From an uncultured Clostridia bacterium (lineage in GTDB: Bacteria > Bacillota > Clostridia > Christensenellales > Borkfalkiaceae), in the NCBI GenBank assembly GCA_949286835.1, contig CASEDP010000001.1, forward strand, positions 62,001 to 126,000: 64,000 nucleotides of DNA, in the 5' to 3' direction. Below the pieces are notes generated by a model, which was not told the DNA's origin, did not search any database, and worked only from the letters and a program-made list of their open reading frames with translations. Every line of letters starts with the position of its first letter. Within the stretch, counting starts at the first letter, position 1. The position numbers and the translations under genes are program-made. This document shows, in pieces, positions 1 to 8,542 of this stretch.

Positions 1-118
1 GCGCTTCCTGCATTATTTTCGCTCATAAGTTCTCTTGCCGCACTGACCTTAATCAATGTAGTTTTCAGGTGCATAATAATTATAGTATAATTTTTTTAAA
101 GAGACGCAGACTTTTAGT

Positions 119-1291
119 ATGAAAAAGTTTGTATTGTCTTTGGCGGCAAGCGCGATGATGGGCGTTGCGCTGCTCGCAAATATAACCTCTTCCGATGAAA
201 AATTCGCCTTTGCTGACGATTTTTCGCTTTCAGACGGCTGCAAAAGCGCATATCTTTGCGACTATTACTCGGGCGAATGCATATTCAAGACCAACGAGCT
301 GGAAAGACTGCCCATTGCGAGCGTCTGCAAAGTTATGACGCTCACTCTGGCATTCGACGCTCTTGAAAGCGGCAGAATTGCACTTGACGACAGCATTACC
401 GTAAGTCCTAATGCGGCAGGGATGGGAGGTTCGCAGGTCTTTTTGGAGAGCGGGCTTAGCTATACCTACGACCAACTTTTCAAGAGCATTGTCGTCTGTT
501 CGGCAAACGATAGCTGCGTCGCCGTTGCCGAAAGTCTGTGCGGAAACGAGCAGACATTTGTTGCCGAAATGAATAAAAAGGCAAAGGAGCTCGGCTGCAG
601 CAACACCTTATTTTCAAACTGCACCGGACTGCCCAAGCCCACGCAGTACTCCTGTGCGCGCGACGTCGCGCTGATGTTCTGCAACCTCATAAAGCACGAC
701 GAATATTTCAGATACAGCAAAGTCTGGCTGGAGGACTTCAATCACCCTGACAGCCGAACGACTTCTATGACTAACACCAACAAACTTATCCGCAGGTATT
801 CGGGCTGTGACGGCGGTAAGACGGGCTATACGGGAGAAGCGGGCTTCTGTCTCGCTTCCACGGCAGTGAGGGATAACTTGCGTCTTGTTTCCGTTGTTCT
901 CGGTGCGCAGTCGAGCGACGCCCGCTTCGACGGTGCGGTCAATATGTTTAACTACGGTTTTGCAAACTACAAGAATAAGCTCGTACTCGACAGGGACGTA
1001 AATCTTCCCGAACAAGTATGCGTGACGGCCGGCAAAAAAGCGCTGATTGCCGTTCATCCCGAACGCTCCAGCTATGTTTTTTCAAGGGCAGACGCAGAGC
1101 CGAACGTCACGATAAATGTGATTTTGGACGAGCTAAAGGCACCGCTATGCAAGGGCGACAGGGTGGGAATAATCGAAATATATAAGGACGGAATTATCTT
1201 CGACACTGTAAATCTTGTCGCATCGGAGGATGTTTTAAAGGCGGATTTCGGCGATAATTTCAGGAAAATTGCTGAAAATTGGGCATTATGA
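119..1291 (+). CDS. D-alanyl-D-alanine carboxypeptidase (DacF/PBP5 type)
   Basis: A penicillin-binding D,D-carboxypeptidase of the S11 family, 390 residues. It trims the terminal D-Ala from peptidoglycan pentapeptides outside the membrane. An N-terminal hydrophobic segment (about residues 3-21) is a likely signal peptide. The three active-site motifs are visible: SVCK with nucleophile Ser68 and Lys71, SAN at 128-130, and KTG at 234-236. A C-terminal PBP5-like beta domain follows from about residue 285. A second enzyme of this family lies at 6.0 kb; this one has the longer C-terminal domain and is more likely the vegetative form. It is the first of a run of + strand genes, about 100 bp ahead of lysA. 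The Shine-Dalgarno sequence is weak. Confidence 0.9.
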   Translation: MKKFVLSLAASAMMGVALLANITSSDEKFAFADDFSLSDGCKSAYLCDYYSGECIFKTNELERLPIASVCKVMTLTLAFDALESGRIALDDSITVSPNAAGMGGSQVFLESGLSYTYDQLFKSIVVCSANDSCVAVAESLCGNEQTFVAEMNKKAKELGCSNTLFSNCTGLPKPTQYSCARDVALMFCNLIKHDEYFRYSKVWLEDFNHPDSRTTSMTNTNKLIRRYSGCDGGKTGYTGEAGFCLASTAVRDNLRLVSVVLGAQSSDARFDGAVNMFNYGFANYKNKLVLDRDVNLPEQVCVTAGKKALIAVHPERSSYVFSRADAEPNVTINVILDELKAPLCKGDRVGIIEIYKDGIIFDTVNLVASEDVLKADFGDNFRKIAENWAL

Positions 1292-1333
1292 CGTCTCCGC
1301 AAATTGTTGCAATGTAACAGAGTATTAAAATAT

Positions 1334-1362
1334 TTGACTATTAAGCAGACCTTTGATAAAAT
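1334..1362 (+). promoter_or_regulatory. SigA-type promoter for lysA
   Basis: TTGACT at 1334-1339 and TAAAAT at 1357-1362, 17 bp apart, about 35 bp upstream of the lysA start. This gives lysA its own promoter separate from the carboxypeptidase gene upstream. Confidence 0.65.
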
Positions 1363-1395
1363 ATCATAGAGATATTTTATTAGAGGTCATTTTTT

Positions 1396-2721
1396 ATGAA
1401 CGAAAGAGCAACGCTTAAGGCGGCTGAAAACGGACATCTGATGATAGGCGGTTGCGACGCGACGGAGCTTGCAAGGCAATTCGGCACTCCGCTCTACGTC
1501 TTTGACGAGGCGTACATCCGCTCTATGATGAGAACATACAAGAACACGATTGACAACTTTTACGGCGGCAACGGCAAGGTGCTGTATGCATCAAAGGCAT
1601 TCTCCTGCGAGGCGGTCTACCGCATAGCGCAGCAGGAAAAAATAGGCTGCGACGCCGTTTCCGGCGGCGAACTCTATACCGCGCTCAAGGCGGGTTTCAA
1701 CCCCGAAAATATCTATGTTCACGGCAATAACAAGCTATTCTGCGAGCTGGAAGAGGCTGTTGAGGCAGACGTCGGCGGCATTGTTCTGGACAGCATCTCC
1801 GAAGCGCAGGCGCTCGACGGCATTTGCCGCGACAGAAAAAAGGTGCAGAACGTCCTCATAAGAATTAACCCCGGAATTGAGGCGCACACGCACGCATTTG
1901 TGCAGACGGCGAGGACGGATTCCAAGTTCGGCTTTTCGATATCCGACGGCAGCGCGTTGGAGATAATCAAGGGCGTACTCGCGCTGAAAAATATCAGTTT
2001 GAAGGGCTTTCACTGCCATATCGGTTCGCAGATTTTTGAAAAACAGTCCTTCGTGCTCGCGGCAGAAAAAATGATGAATTTTATTAAGCACGTCAAGGAT
2101 GAGACGGGATTTGTCGCCGATACCTTAAATATGGGCGGCGGCTTCGGCATATACTACACCGACGACGACCCCAAGCTCAGGGAAGAGGACTATGCCGCAT
2201 ATCTTATGGCTCTCATCGGCAGCATAAAGTCCAAATCGGAGGAACTCAACCTTCCGGAGCCGTATCTGCTTATCGAGCCCGGGCGTTCGATAGTCGGCGA
2301 GAGCGGGATAACGCTATATACCGTCGGCACAATCAAAGACATTCCCGGCATCAAGAAGTACGTTGCGGTTGACGGCGGAATGTTCGAGGCGCCGAGATAT
2401 GCGCTCTACCAATCTAAATATTGCGCAGCGAGGGCGGACGACGTCAACGCGCCCTGCACGCAGATAGTCAGCATTGCAGGCAAGTGTTGCGAGAGCGGCG
2501 ACCTCGTTGCGGCGGACGTAAAACTGCCAGAAGTCAGAAAGGGCGATATTCTCGCTGTGTTCTCCACGGGGGCATATCACTATTCTATGGCGAGCAACTA
2601 TAACAGAAATTTTGTACCCGCAGCCGTTCTTGTTTCGGACGGAAAGGCAGACATAATAGTAAAGAGACAAAATTACGAGGATATCGTCAGGAACGACGTC
2701 ATCCCTGAAAGGCTTAAATAA
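1396..2721 (+). CDS. lysA: diaminopimelate decarboxylase
   Basis: PLP enzyme that decarboxylates meso-diaminopimelate to L-lysine, the last step of lysine synthesis; cytoplasmic. The protein has 441 residues, the usual size. Seen in the sequence: the PLP lysine in YASKAF (Lys67), the HCHIGSQ motif, the glycine-rich GGGFGI phosphate loop, EPGRSIVGESG, and the CESGD motif near the C-terminus that supplies the catalytic cysteine across the dimer. An AGAGG ribosome site precedes the ATG. A DapF-like domain, the enzyme type that would make meso-DAP, occurs elsewhere in this window fused to CarB but lacks one catalytic cysteine, so the source of meso-DAP is not obvious from this window. The next gene starts 3 nt after the stop. 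Confidence 0.95.
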   Translation: MNERATLKAAENGHLMIGGCDATELARQFGTPLYVFDEAYIRSMMRTYKNTIDNFYGGNGKVLYASKAFSCEAVYRIAQQEKIGCDAVSGGELYTALKAGFNPENIYVHGNNKLFCELEEAVEADVGGIVLDSISEAQALDGICRDRKKVQNVLIRINPGIEAHTHAFVQTARTDSKFGFSISDGSALEIIKGVLALKNISLKGFHCHIGSQIFEKQSFVLAAEKMMNFIKHVKDETGFVADTLNMGGGFGIYYTDDDPKLREEDYAAYLMALIGSIKSKSEELNLPEPYLLIEPGRSIVGESGITLYTVGTIKDIPGIKKYVAVDGGMFEAPRYALYQSKYCAARADDVNAPCTQIVSIAGKCCESGDLVAADVKLPEVRKGDILAVFSTGAYHYSMASNYNRNFVPAAVLVSDGKADIIVKRQNYEDIVRNDVIPERLK

Positions 2722-2724
2722 TAA

Positions 2725-3429
2725 ATGGATAACGTAATCTACTATCTTGCAAGCCTCGTCGCGGTCATATTCGTATTTTCCCCGCACGAGTTTGCACACG
2801 CCTACGTTGCCTATAAAAACGGCGACCCGACGGCTAAATTCAACGGCAGAATGACGCTCAACCCGCTCAAACATATGGATCCCACAGGCTTTGTGCTGTG
2901 CGCGGTTGCGGGTTTCGGGTGGGCAAGACCTGTTCCCATTAACACCGGTAACTTCCGTAACTATAAGAAGGGGCTGTTTACGACGGCTGTTGCGGGAGTT
3001 ATCGCCAACTATATTGTGGCGTTCTTCGCCTTTCTCGCCTATGTGCTTCTCGTTAAAGCTTTCAGCCTTCTGCCGCTTGCCAACGAGGCGATGTTCAGGT
3101 TCGAGGCTCTCGTTGCAAACATCTTCTACCTGACATTCGCGTACAGTCTGTATTCGGTAGTGTTCAACCTTCTTCCGCTCAATCCTCTGGACGGTTTCAG
3201 GGTGGTAGAGGCATTGACGAGGGAGATTAGCCCCGTTCAGAAATTTTTGAGAGATTACGGTCAGATGATACTCATTCTGTTAATTGCAGAGAGCTTTATC
3301 TGCAACTTCGTCTCCAAATACAATAGCTTTGCAAATTATTTCAACATTCTCGGATATGTCGGCTGGTTCGCCAGGGAGATTATAGGCTATCCCATACAGA
3401 TTGCCTGGAGCTGGATTTTAACGATATGA
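2725..3429 (+). CDS. site-2 protease family (M50) membrane metalloprotease
   Basis: Intramembrane zinc protease of the small M50/rhomboid-unrelated site-2 protease group, 234 residues with several hydrophobic helices. Helix 1 carries HEFAH (His21, Glu22, His25), the zinc and catalytic motif. The third ligand is in NPLDGF, with Asp in the usual NPxDG motif near residue 155. Proteins of this small type are found next to scpA in many Firmicutes; their substrates are mostly unknown. It starts 3 nt after lysA, and its stop overlaps the scpA start by 4 nt, so translation is probably coupled. Confidence 0.88.
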   Translation: MDNVIYYLASLVAVIFVFSPHEFAHAYVAYKNGDPTAKFNGRMTLNPLKHMDPTGFVLCAVAGFGWARPVPINTGNFRNYKKGLFTTAVAGVIANYIVAFFAFLAYVLLVKAFSLLPLANEAMFRFEALVANIFYLTFAYSLYSVVFNLLPLNPLDGFRVVEALTREISPVQKFLRDYGQMILILLIAESFICNFVSKYNSFANYFNILGYVGWFAREIIGYPIQIAWSWILTI

Positions 3430-4241
3430 TTGACGAAAATTTCGATGATTTTGAATCAATAGTAGACTATAACACCGTCCTTGACGACTTTGAAGGACCG
3501 CTCGATTTACTGTTGCATCTGATAAACATCAACAAAATCAGGATAGAGGACGTCTTTGTCTCCAAAGTGACGGAGCAGTTCCTTGACTACATAGAGTTTA
3601 TGAAAACTCAGCCCAGCCGCGACGTCGACAAGGAGAGCGAATATCTCGCTATGGCGGCGCAGATCATCTACATAAAGTCAAAGGCGATGGTGCCCGTTGT
3701 CGAAATAGACGGCGAGGAGATAGGCGGCGCCGACGAAGAGCAGGAAGAACTCATCGCCCAGCTCAAGGAGCGAGAATTTGAACTGATAAGAGAGCAAACC
3801 CCTAAACTCAAAGATCTGGAAACCATAGGCTATTACTATAAGGACCCCGACAAGGAAATAAGCAAGGTCAAGGTTGTCTACAGAGATTTCACGGTCGACG
3901 GGCTCTTGCAGGCGTTTGCCAATCTGTTGCTGCGCAACGAGAGCCTGCAGAGGGAAAAGAATAACATTAAGGAAATACCCAAGGACGAATATACCGTTCA
4001 GGACAGGGTGGAGTTTATAAGGGATAAGTTAAGACAGAAGTCGGAATTTGATTTTGACGAACTCTTTTCGTCGTTTTCGCGCAACGAGGTCATAACCACT
4101 TTCCAGGCGCTTCTCGAAATGCTGAAATTCCAGTATGTAATGGTCGAACAGCTATCGGCTTTCGGCAATATCAAGATCAAAGTAAATCCTGAAACGGATA
4201 TAGAGAGGCTTTCGGATGAACAATTTGACGAATATAATTGA
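3426..4241 (+). CDS. scpA: segregation and condensation protein A
   Basis: Kleisin subunit of the SMC-ScpAB condensin that organises and separates chromosomes. It has 271 residues. The N-terminal SMC-neck-binding region contains the family signature FEGPLDLLLHL at about residues 22-32. A central charged linker follows, and the C-terminal winged-helix (about 195-265) should bind the SMC head. The start overlaps the protease gene by 4 nt (ATGA), and its 3' end overlaps scpB by 26 nt. This is the classical scpA-scpB pair. Confidence 0.95.
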   Translation: MIDENFDDFESIVDYNTVLDDFEGPLDLLLHLININKIRIEDVFVSKVTEQFLDYIEFMKTQPSRDVDKESEYLAMAAQIIYIKSKAMVPVVEIDGEEIGGADEEQEELIAQLKEREFELIREQTPKLKDLETIGYYYKDPDKEISKVKVVYRDFTVDGLLQAFANLLLRNESLQREKNNIKEIPKDEYTVQDRVEFIRDKLRQKSEFDFDELFSSFSRNEVITTFQALLEMLKFQYVMVEQLSAFGNIKIKVNPETDIERLSDEQFDEYN

Positions 4242-4917
4242 GGGGATTGTCTTTGCCTCCGGCGAGGCGGTTCCCGTCAGATACATAGTTGAAAAACTCG
4301 GCTGCACCATAAAAGAGGTCAACGCCTGCATAGATAAGCTCAAGGAAAAATACGGCGGCGAGTGCGGAATACACCTTCTGACATTCAACGGAAAAATCCA
4401 GCTTGCGACAAATCCGGACTATCGCCAGCAGATCTCCGACGTGCTCACGCCAATAAAGGAAAAAGAATTTACCAAGACAATTCTGGAATGCGCGGCGCTC
4501 ATTGCCTATAAACAGCCCGTCACAAAGGGCGAGCTGGAGGATATAAGAAAGGTAAGCTGCGACTACGCCATACATACCCTGCTCGAACTGCAGATGATAG
4601 AGCCCTGCGGAAGAAAGGACGCCGTCGGCAAGCCGATACTTTACTGCACGACGGATAACTTCCTCAAGCGCTTCAAACTCAACTCAATCGACGAATTACC
4701 CGACTATGAAGAGCTTATGGCGCAGATTGCCGAGCTCAACGACACGATTTTGAGGGAAGAAGAAGATTCTGCTTACCTCTACAAGAAGGACGTCTACACC
4801 GGCGAGGACGAGGAAGGCGAACAGCCCGAGGAGAAGAAGCCCGCCGTCACAGAGGACGGATACGAGTTGCCCGAATTCCTTGACGGAAGCGATGACGAGC
4901 TCATCAAAATCAAATAA
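4216..4917 (+). CDS. scpB: segregation and condensation protein B
   Basis: Accessory dimeric winged-helix subunit of SMC-ScpAB that binds the kleisin ScpA. It has 233 residues. The two winged-helix domains occupy about residues 5-80 and 85-165, with the conserved ALIAYKQPVTKGELEDIR segment in the second. The last 40 residues are a strongly acidic, probably disordered tail, as in many ScpB proteins. A clear intrinsic terminator follows 50 nt after the stop, which ends the lysA-scpB run. Confidence 0.94.
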   Translation: MNNLTNIIEGIVFASGEAVPVRYIVEKLGCTIKEVNACIDKLKEKYGGECGIHLLTFNGKIQLATNPDYRQQISDVLTPIKEKEFTKTILECAALIAYKQPVTKGELEDIRKVSCDYAIHTLLELQMIEPCGRKDAVGKPILYCTTDNFLKRFKLNSIDELPDYEELMAQIAELNDTILREEEDSAYLYKKDVYTGEDEEGEQPEEKKPAVTEDGYELPEFLDGSDDELIKIK

Positions 4918-4965
4918 CCCAACAGACGTTTATTGCTTTGCTTTACAGAGAATTTGCACATTTAC

Positions 4966-4991
4966 AAGCCGCCCGAAATCGGGCGGCTTTT
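4966..4991 (+). terminator. intrinsic terminator after scpB
   Basis: A 10-bp perfect GC-rich stem (AAGCCGCCCG / CGGGCGGCTT) with a 4-nt AAAT loop, ending in TTTT. Confidence 0.85.
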
Positions 4992-5157
4992 ATGCTCTTA
5001 TTAAGCAGAAATATATATAAAAGGCGTAGATTTGCACAAAAACGACAAGTCAATGAGACTGATTGAAACTAAAAGAAAATATGAACGGAACAAAAGAATT
5101 TAATTCTACGGCGACAAAAATCTGCATAAACGGCAAGCGGGTACACATAATAGAGTT

Positions 5158-5685
5158 GTGGAAGAGTTCATTATTTACGGTTGCACGGCGCTGTTCACGC
5201 TGCTTATCTTTCCTTTCCACCTCGTAAATTATATATATTTGTCGACGGCGGACAAATATGCATCCTACAACCTGACTATGTACAGATTTTTACCGTTATT
5301 CAACGCAAACACAATAGAAAACAAGCCTCAGCTTATGAGCATTAACGGAAAGGAAATACCAATAGATATAAGAAGTTTCAATATAAAATATTTTGAACTT
5401 ATAAGAAAACTCTGCATAGTAAAAGTGGTTCAGCTTGCAGATTTCGGAATAAATTCGGAAATAAATGCCTGCATCGCCGTTTTTCAGAATGTGATGACGC
5501 AAACGGTGTACGAACTGTTAAACTATGCTGACAAAGGCATAAAACTTAAAAATTATATTATTCTGAACTGCGACGGCGACAGTATCACCTATTATCTCAA
5601 GGCGGTGAACGTCGCAAACATAATTTCTGCCGCAGGCATCTTTCTTTATATAATAAGGGGAAAATTAAATGAATTTAAAGCTTAA
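5158..5685 (+). CDS. DUF2953-like membrane protein upstream of ytfJ
   Basis: Unrecognised function; a 175-residue protein of the kind that usually precedes ytfJ in clostridial genomes. It begins with a hydrophobic helix (about 5-30, with a FPFHL motif) and ends with another (about 153-168). I placed it with the DUF2953 group from position and this layout, not from a firm motif. The start is a GTG. No Shine-Dalgarno is visible, and a sporulation-like promoter motif (GCATA at 5124-5128, CATAATA at 5146-5152) ends only 5 nt before it, so the mRNA may be leaderless or the true start may lie further in. The gene overlaps ytfJ by 17 nt. It lies in an AT-richer patch than the surrounding genes. Confidence 0.65.
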   Translation: MEEFIIYGCTALFTLLIFPFHLVNYIYLSTADKYASYNLTMYRFLPLFNANTIENKPQLMSINGKEIPIDIRSFNIKYFELIRKLCIVKVVQLADFGINSEINACIAVFQNVMTQTVYELLNYADKGIKLKNYIILNCDGDSITYYLKAVNVANIISAAGIFLYIIRGKLNEFKA

Positions 5686-6046
5686 AAAGCCCGCAAGGGA
5701 AAACCAATACGACAAGCCAAATCTCGCACTCGACAAGATTGCAAGGGCGGATACCGTAATAGGCGAGCCAATACTCACTATAAGCGGATCTCAGGTAATT
5801 CCGCTTTCCTCTGTGACGGTCGTAAACTTAGGCGGCGGAGGGGAATACGGCGACATAAAGACGTTCCGCGAAACCGAAGGCTTCAAGCTCGCAGGAGGTA
5901 ACGGAACGGTTGTAACGGTTAAGCCGACGGGCTTTCTCGTCGACGACGGAAGCGGTTGTAAACTTCTTAAGATGTCGGACGACGCAATAGACAATCTTAT
6001 AGAAAAAACAGGGGAGTTGGTCAAAAAACTGACGACAGATGAGTAA
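5669..6046 (+). CDS. ytfJ: YtfJ/GerW family sporulation protein
   Basis: Short member (125 residues) of the GerW/YtfJ spore protein family. In Bacillus subtilis this protein is made in the forespore and is needed for germination. Family features seen are ADTVIGEPI, the VIPLSSVTV strand, and a glycine-rich GGGGEYG segment; the C-terminal half holds the GFLVDD motif. There is a good AGGGG ribosome site. It overlaps the DUF2953-like gene before it by 17 nt and the carboxypeptidase gene after it by 8 nt, so the three are one translationally coupled unit. It is slightly shorter than usual family members. The role here is inferred from the family. Confidence 0.85.
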   Translation: MNLKLKKPARENQYDKPNLALDKIARADTVIGEPILTISGSQVIPLSSVTVVNLGGGGEYGDIKTFRETEGFKLAGGNGTVVTVKPTGFLVDDGSGCKLLKMSDDAIDNLIEKTGELVKKLTTDE

Positions 6047-7046
6047 ATTCATAAAAATCACGGCAATTTTTACTGCATTTACATTCATTTTTGCATTTTT
6101 GCATATTACTATGTCTAACATAATAAGTGCAAATGCTGACGGGATCGCGGAAATTGCAATGGAATTGAATACAGGAAGAGTGCTGTACAGCAAAAATGCG
6201 GAGAGCAAACTTCCTATGGCAAGCACTACAAAGATAATGACGGCGCTCTTAATCGCCGAAGAAACGAACCTAAGCGAGGAGGTAATCGTTCCCGAGCAGG
6301 CTGTCGGTACGGAAGGTTCTAGCATCTATCTGAAAAGCGGGGAAAAACTGACCGTCGGCGATCTACTGTACGGTCTGATGCTGCGCTCTGGAAACGATGC
6401 GGCGGTTGCTCTTGCGATAATACACAGCGGCAGCGTTGAAAAATTCGTCGACAGAATGAATGAGAGGGCTGGCGAAATAGGTGCTCTGAATACTCACTTT
6501 GCAAACCCGAACGGTCTGCCAAACGAAAATCACTATACCACGGCACAAGATCTGTGCAACATTGCTCGCACGGCTATGCGCAATGAAATTTTTGCCAAAG
6601 TAGTCAGCACTACGGAATACAGCGGCGATTTCCGCAATTTTACCAACAAAAACAAGCTGTTATACTCATTTGAAGGCGCAAACGGAATAAAGACGGGATA
6701 TACCGACAGGGCGGGCAGATGCCTTGTGTCGTCTGCGGAGCGCGACGGAATGGATGTAGTCTGCGTCGTTCTCAACTGCTACGATATGTACGAAAGGAGC
6801 GCTGAAATCCTGTCGGAATGTTTCGGCGCATATTCTTTCGAAAAAATTTCCTCCGAACTGATATTTTTATGCGACGGACAGAGATGCTCTTTGAAGGAGG
6901 ACGCCCTGCTTTGCATCGAAAAGGAGGGCGAAATAGAATATAAAGTCCTGCCAATCAGCGGGCAAAGTGACGGGGCAATCGCAGAATTGCAAATTTTGAG
7001 TGCAAAAGACTTGATTTTCACCACAAATTTGTATAGTATAATGTAA
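6039..7046 (+). CDS. dacB: D-alanyl-D-alanine carboxypeptidase (DacB type)
   Basis: S11-family D,D-carboxypeptidase of 335 residues with an N-terminal signal/anchor helix (about 5-28). Active-site motifs: STTK with Ser62 and Lys65, SGN at 117-119, KTG at 218-220. Its place between ytfJ and rluB matches B. subtilis dacB, the spore-cortex enzyme, but spmA and spmB, which normally sit between dacB and rluB, are absent here. The C-terminal domain after residue 250 is shorter than in the 119-1291 paralogue. It overlaps ytfJ by 8 nt and shares its transcript. Confidence 0.87.
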   Translation: MSKFIKITAIFTAFTFIFAFLHITMSNIISANADGIAEIAMELNTGRVLYSKNAESKLPMASTTKIMTALLIAEETNLSEEVIVPEQAVGTEGSSIYLKSGEKLTVGDLLYGLMLRSGNDAAVALAIIHSGSVEKFVDRMNERAGEIGALNTHFANPNGLPNENHYTTAQDLCNIARTAMRNEIFAKVVSTTEYSGDFRNFTNKNKLLYSFEGANGIKTGYTDRAGRCLVSSAERDGMDVVCVVLNCYDMYERSAEILSECFGAYSFEKISSELIFLCDGQRCSLKEDALLCIEKEGEIEYKVLPISGQSDGAIAELQILSAKDLIFTTNLYSIM

Positions 7047-7070
7047 GTACTAAATGATTTTCAGGTGATT

Positions 7071-7769
7071 ATGAGAATAAACAAATATCTTGCTCTCTGC
7101 GGCGTGGCGTCAAGGCGCGAATGTGACAGGCTCATCTCCGAGGGAAGGGTTGAAGTGAACGGAAGAATTGCCGAGGTAGGCTGCGAAGTCAGCGGCGAGG
7201 ACGTCGTTAAGGTAGACGGCAGAGAAGTAAGGGCGCAGAAAAACGAATATTACATCTTAAATAAGCCCAAGGGCTATATCTGTTCGGTTAAGGACGAAAA
7301 GGGAAGAAAGACCGTGCTCGACCTGATGCCCGAAAACGTCGGCAGAATTTACCCCGTGGGCAGACTTGACTATGACAGCGAAGGGCTTATCATTCTGACT
7401 ACCGACGGCGAACTTGCGCAGCACCTCACGCATCCCTCAAACGAAGTGCCCAAGACTTACCTCGTAAAGATTGAAGGAACAATCACGGAGGCAGGGCTCA
7501 ACCCCATAAGGAGCGGCGTAGATATCGGCGGTTATGTTACAAAAAAGTGCACGGCGCACATCGTCGAGACGAATAAGGACTACACAAAAATTCACGTCAC
7601 GATAACCGAGGGCAAGAACAGGGAGATAAGGAGAATGTTCGAGGCGATCGGCAAGAATGTCACCCTGCTCAAGCGCATCAGGATAGGCGAACTGACGTTG
7701 AGAGGGCTCGACCGCGGCAGTTACAGAAAATTGAGCCAGCAGGAAATTGCATATCTTATGATGCTCTGA
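7071..7769 (+). CDS. rluB: 23S rRNA pseudouridine synthase, RluB/RsuA family
   Basis: Pseudouridine synthase of 232 residues acting on large-subunit rRNA. An S4 RNA-binding domain fills residues 1-45 (MRINKYLALCGVASRRECD). The catalytic domain has the conserved GRLDYDSEGL with catalytic Asp100, and ends with the family's KNREIRRM motif. I chose the ATG at 7071 because it starts exactly at the S4 domain and has AGGTG just before it; a GTG two codons upstream is also open. A TATAAT at 7037-7042 may give it its own promoter. A strong terminator follows. Confidence 0.92.
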   Translation: MRINKYLALCGVASRRECDRLISEGRVEVNGRIAEVGCEVSGEDVVKVDGREVRAQKNEYYILNKPKGYICSVKDEKGRKTVLDLMPENVGRIYPVGRLDYDSEGLIILTTDGELAQHLTHPSNEVPKTYLVKIEGTITEAGLNPIRSGVDIGGYVTKKCTAHIVETNKDYTKIHVTITEGKNREIRRMFEAIGKNVTLLKRIRIGELTLRGLDRGSYRKLSQQEIAYLMML

Positions 7770-7780
7770 TGTATCAAAAC

Positions 7781-7812
7781 ATCCGATTTACTTTGCGTAA
7801 ATCGGATTTTTT
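7781..7812 (+). terminator. intrinsic terminator between rluB and lexA
   Basis: An 11-bp perfect stem (ATCCGATTTAC / GTAAATCGGAT) with a 5-nt loop, followed by T6 on the + strand. It lies between two convergent genes and may serve both. Confidence 0.85.
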
Positions 7813-7832
7813 GATAAATTATGGAGCTGTTT

Positions 7833-8423
7833 TCAGAAATTTCTTATGAGACCGACGACCTTGCCGAGAATTGTGACGTCGTCATAGATAAAGTCGTCCA
7901 TATTGTCGTTTTCGGGGTGGAGGACGATTTTTCCGTCACGCTTGAAGAAACGCTTTACGGTGGCGCTGTCGTCGACGAGTGCTACGACAATTTCTCCGTT
8001 TTCTGCAGTCTGCTGCTTTTTTACGACGATTTTGTCGCCGTTGTACATACCAATGTTAATCATCGAATCACCGCGGACGTTGAGCATAAACAGGTCTTCG
8101 CTACCGAAAAGGTTTACCGGCACGGAAAAATAATCTTCATAATTTTCCTGCGCGAAGATGGGCTGACCTGCCGCAACAGTACCTATAAGAGGTATCTTGA
8201 CAGAATTCTGCTTTATGGAAATGGCGCGGCGCTTGTTTTCGCCGACCTTATTTTTTGCAATCAGTCCCTTTTCTGCCAGACGATTAACCACGCAGAACGC
8301 AGTGGCAGTAGAGGGAATATTGCACGCAATGCAGATTTCCCTGACCGTCGGCGAATAACCGTTTTCAGTCATATACTTTTCAATGAAGTCAAGAACCTGT
8401 TGGTCACGATCTATACGTCTCAT
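7833..8423 (-). CDS. lexA: LexA repressor
   Basis: SOS repressor of 196 residues. An N-terminal winged helix-turn-helix (about 1-65, SPTVREICIACNIPSTATAF) binds operators, and a C-terminal S24 self-cleavage domain follows. The cleavage site Ala85-Gly86 is present, with catalytic Ser120 in GDSM and Lys157 in ATVKRF. A good AAAGGAGA ribosome site precedes the ATG. Its promoter (TTGATT/TAGAAT) is overlapped by a LexA-box-like palindrome, which supports autoregulation. The divergent gene at 8543 shares this control region. recA lies 50 kb away with no such box that I could see. Confidence 0.95.
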   Translation of the reverse strand: MRRIDRDQQVLDFIEKYMTENGYSPTVREICIACNIPSTATAFCVVNRLAEKGLIAKNKVGENKRRAISIKQNSVKIPLIGTVAAGQPIFAQENYEDYFSVPVNLFGSEDLFMLNVRGDSMINIGMYNGDKIVVKKQQTAENGEIVVALVDDSATVKRFFKRDGKIVLHPENDNMDDFIYDDVTILGKVVGLIRNF

Positions 8424-8441
8424 AATAATCTCCTTTTGTCT

Positions 8442-8470
8442 ATTCTATCATATAAATATCAAAAAATCAA
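8442..8470 (-). promoter_or_regulatory. lexA promoter
   Basis: On the - strand, TTGATT (8465-8470) and TAGAAT (8442-8447) are separated by 17 bp, about 20 nt ahead of the lexA ATG. Confidence 0.65.
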
Positions 8471-8481
8471 ACGAATGTTTA
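8468..8481. promoter_or_regulatory. candidate LexA operator (SOS box)
   Basis: CAAACGAATGTTTA is a symmetrical AAAC-N4-GTTT element. It matches the Gram-positive SOS box core GAAC-N4-GTTC with one change in each half. It overlaps the -35 of lexA and lies 12 bp upstream of the -35 of the divergent Cys-rich gene. Confidence 0.5.
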
Positions 8482-8492
8482 AACTTTTTTAC

Positions 8493-8521
8493 TTGTTTTT
8501 TAATAAATTTTGAAATATAAT
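8493..8521 (+). promoter_or_regulatory. promoter of the Cys-rich small gene
   Basis: TTGTTT (8493-8498) and TATAAT (8516-8521) with a 17-bp spacer. Transcription would start about 15 nt before the ATG at 8543. Confidence 0.6.
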
Positions 8522-8542
8522 ATCTGCAGGAGATATAATATA

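Noticed and set aside
1..26. Possible divergent gene starting at an ATG on the - strand (26-24)
   Set aside because: Only eight codons are inside the window and the ribosome site is poor; it cannot be supported.
7821..8513. 230-codon open frame on the + strand opposite lexA
   Set aside because: lexA on the other strand has all family motifs, a promoter and a ribosome site; this frame has none.
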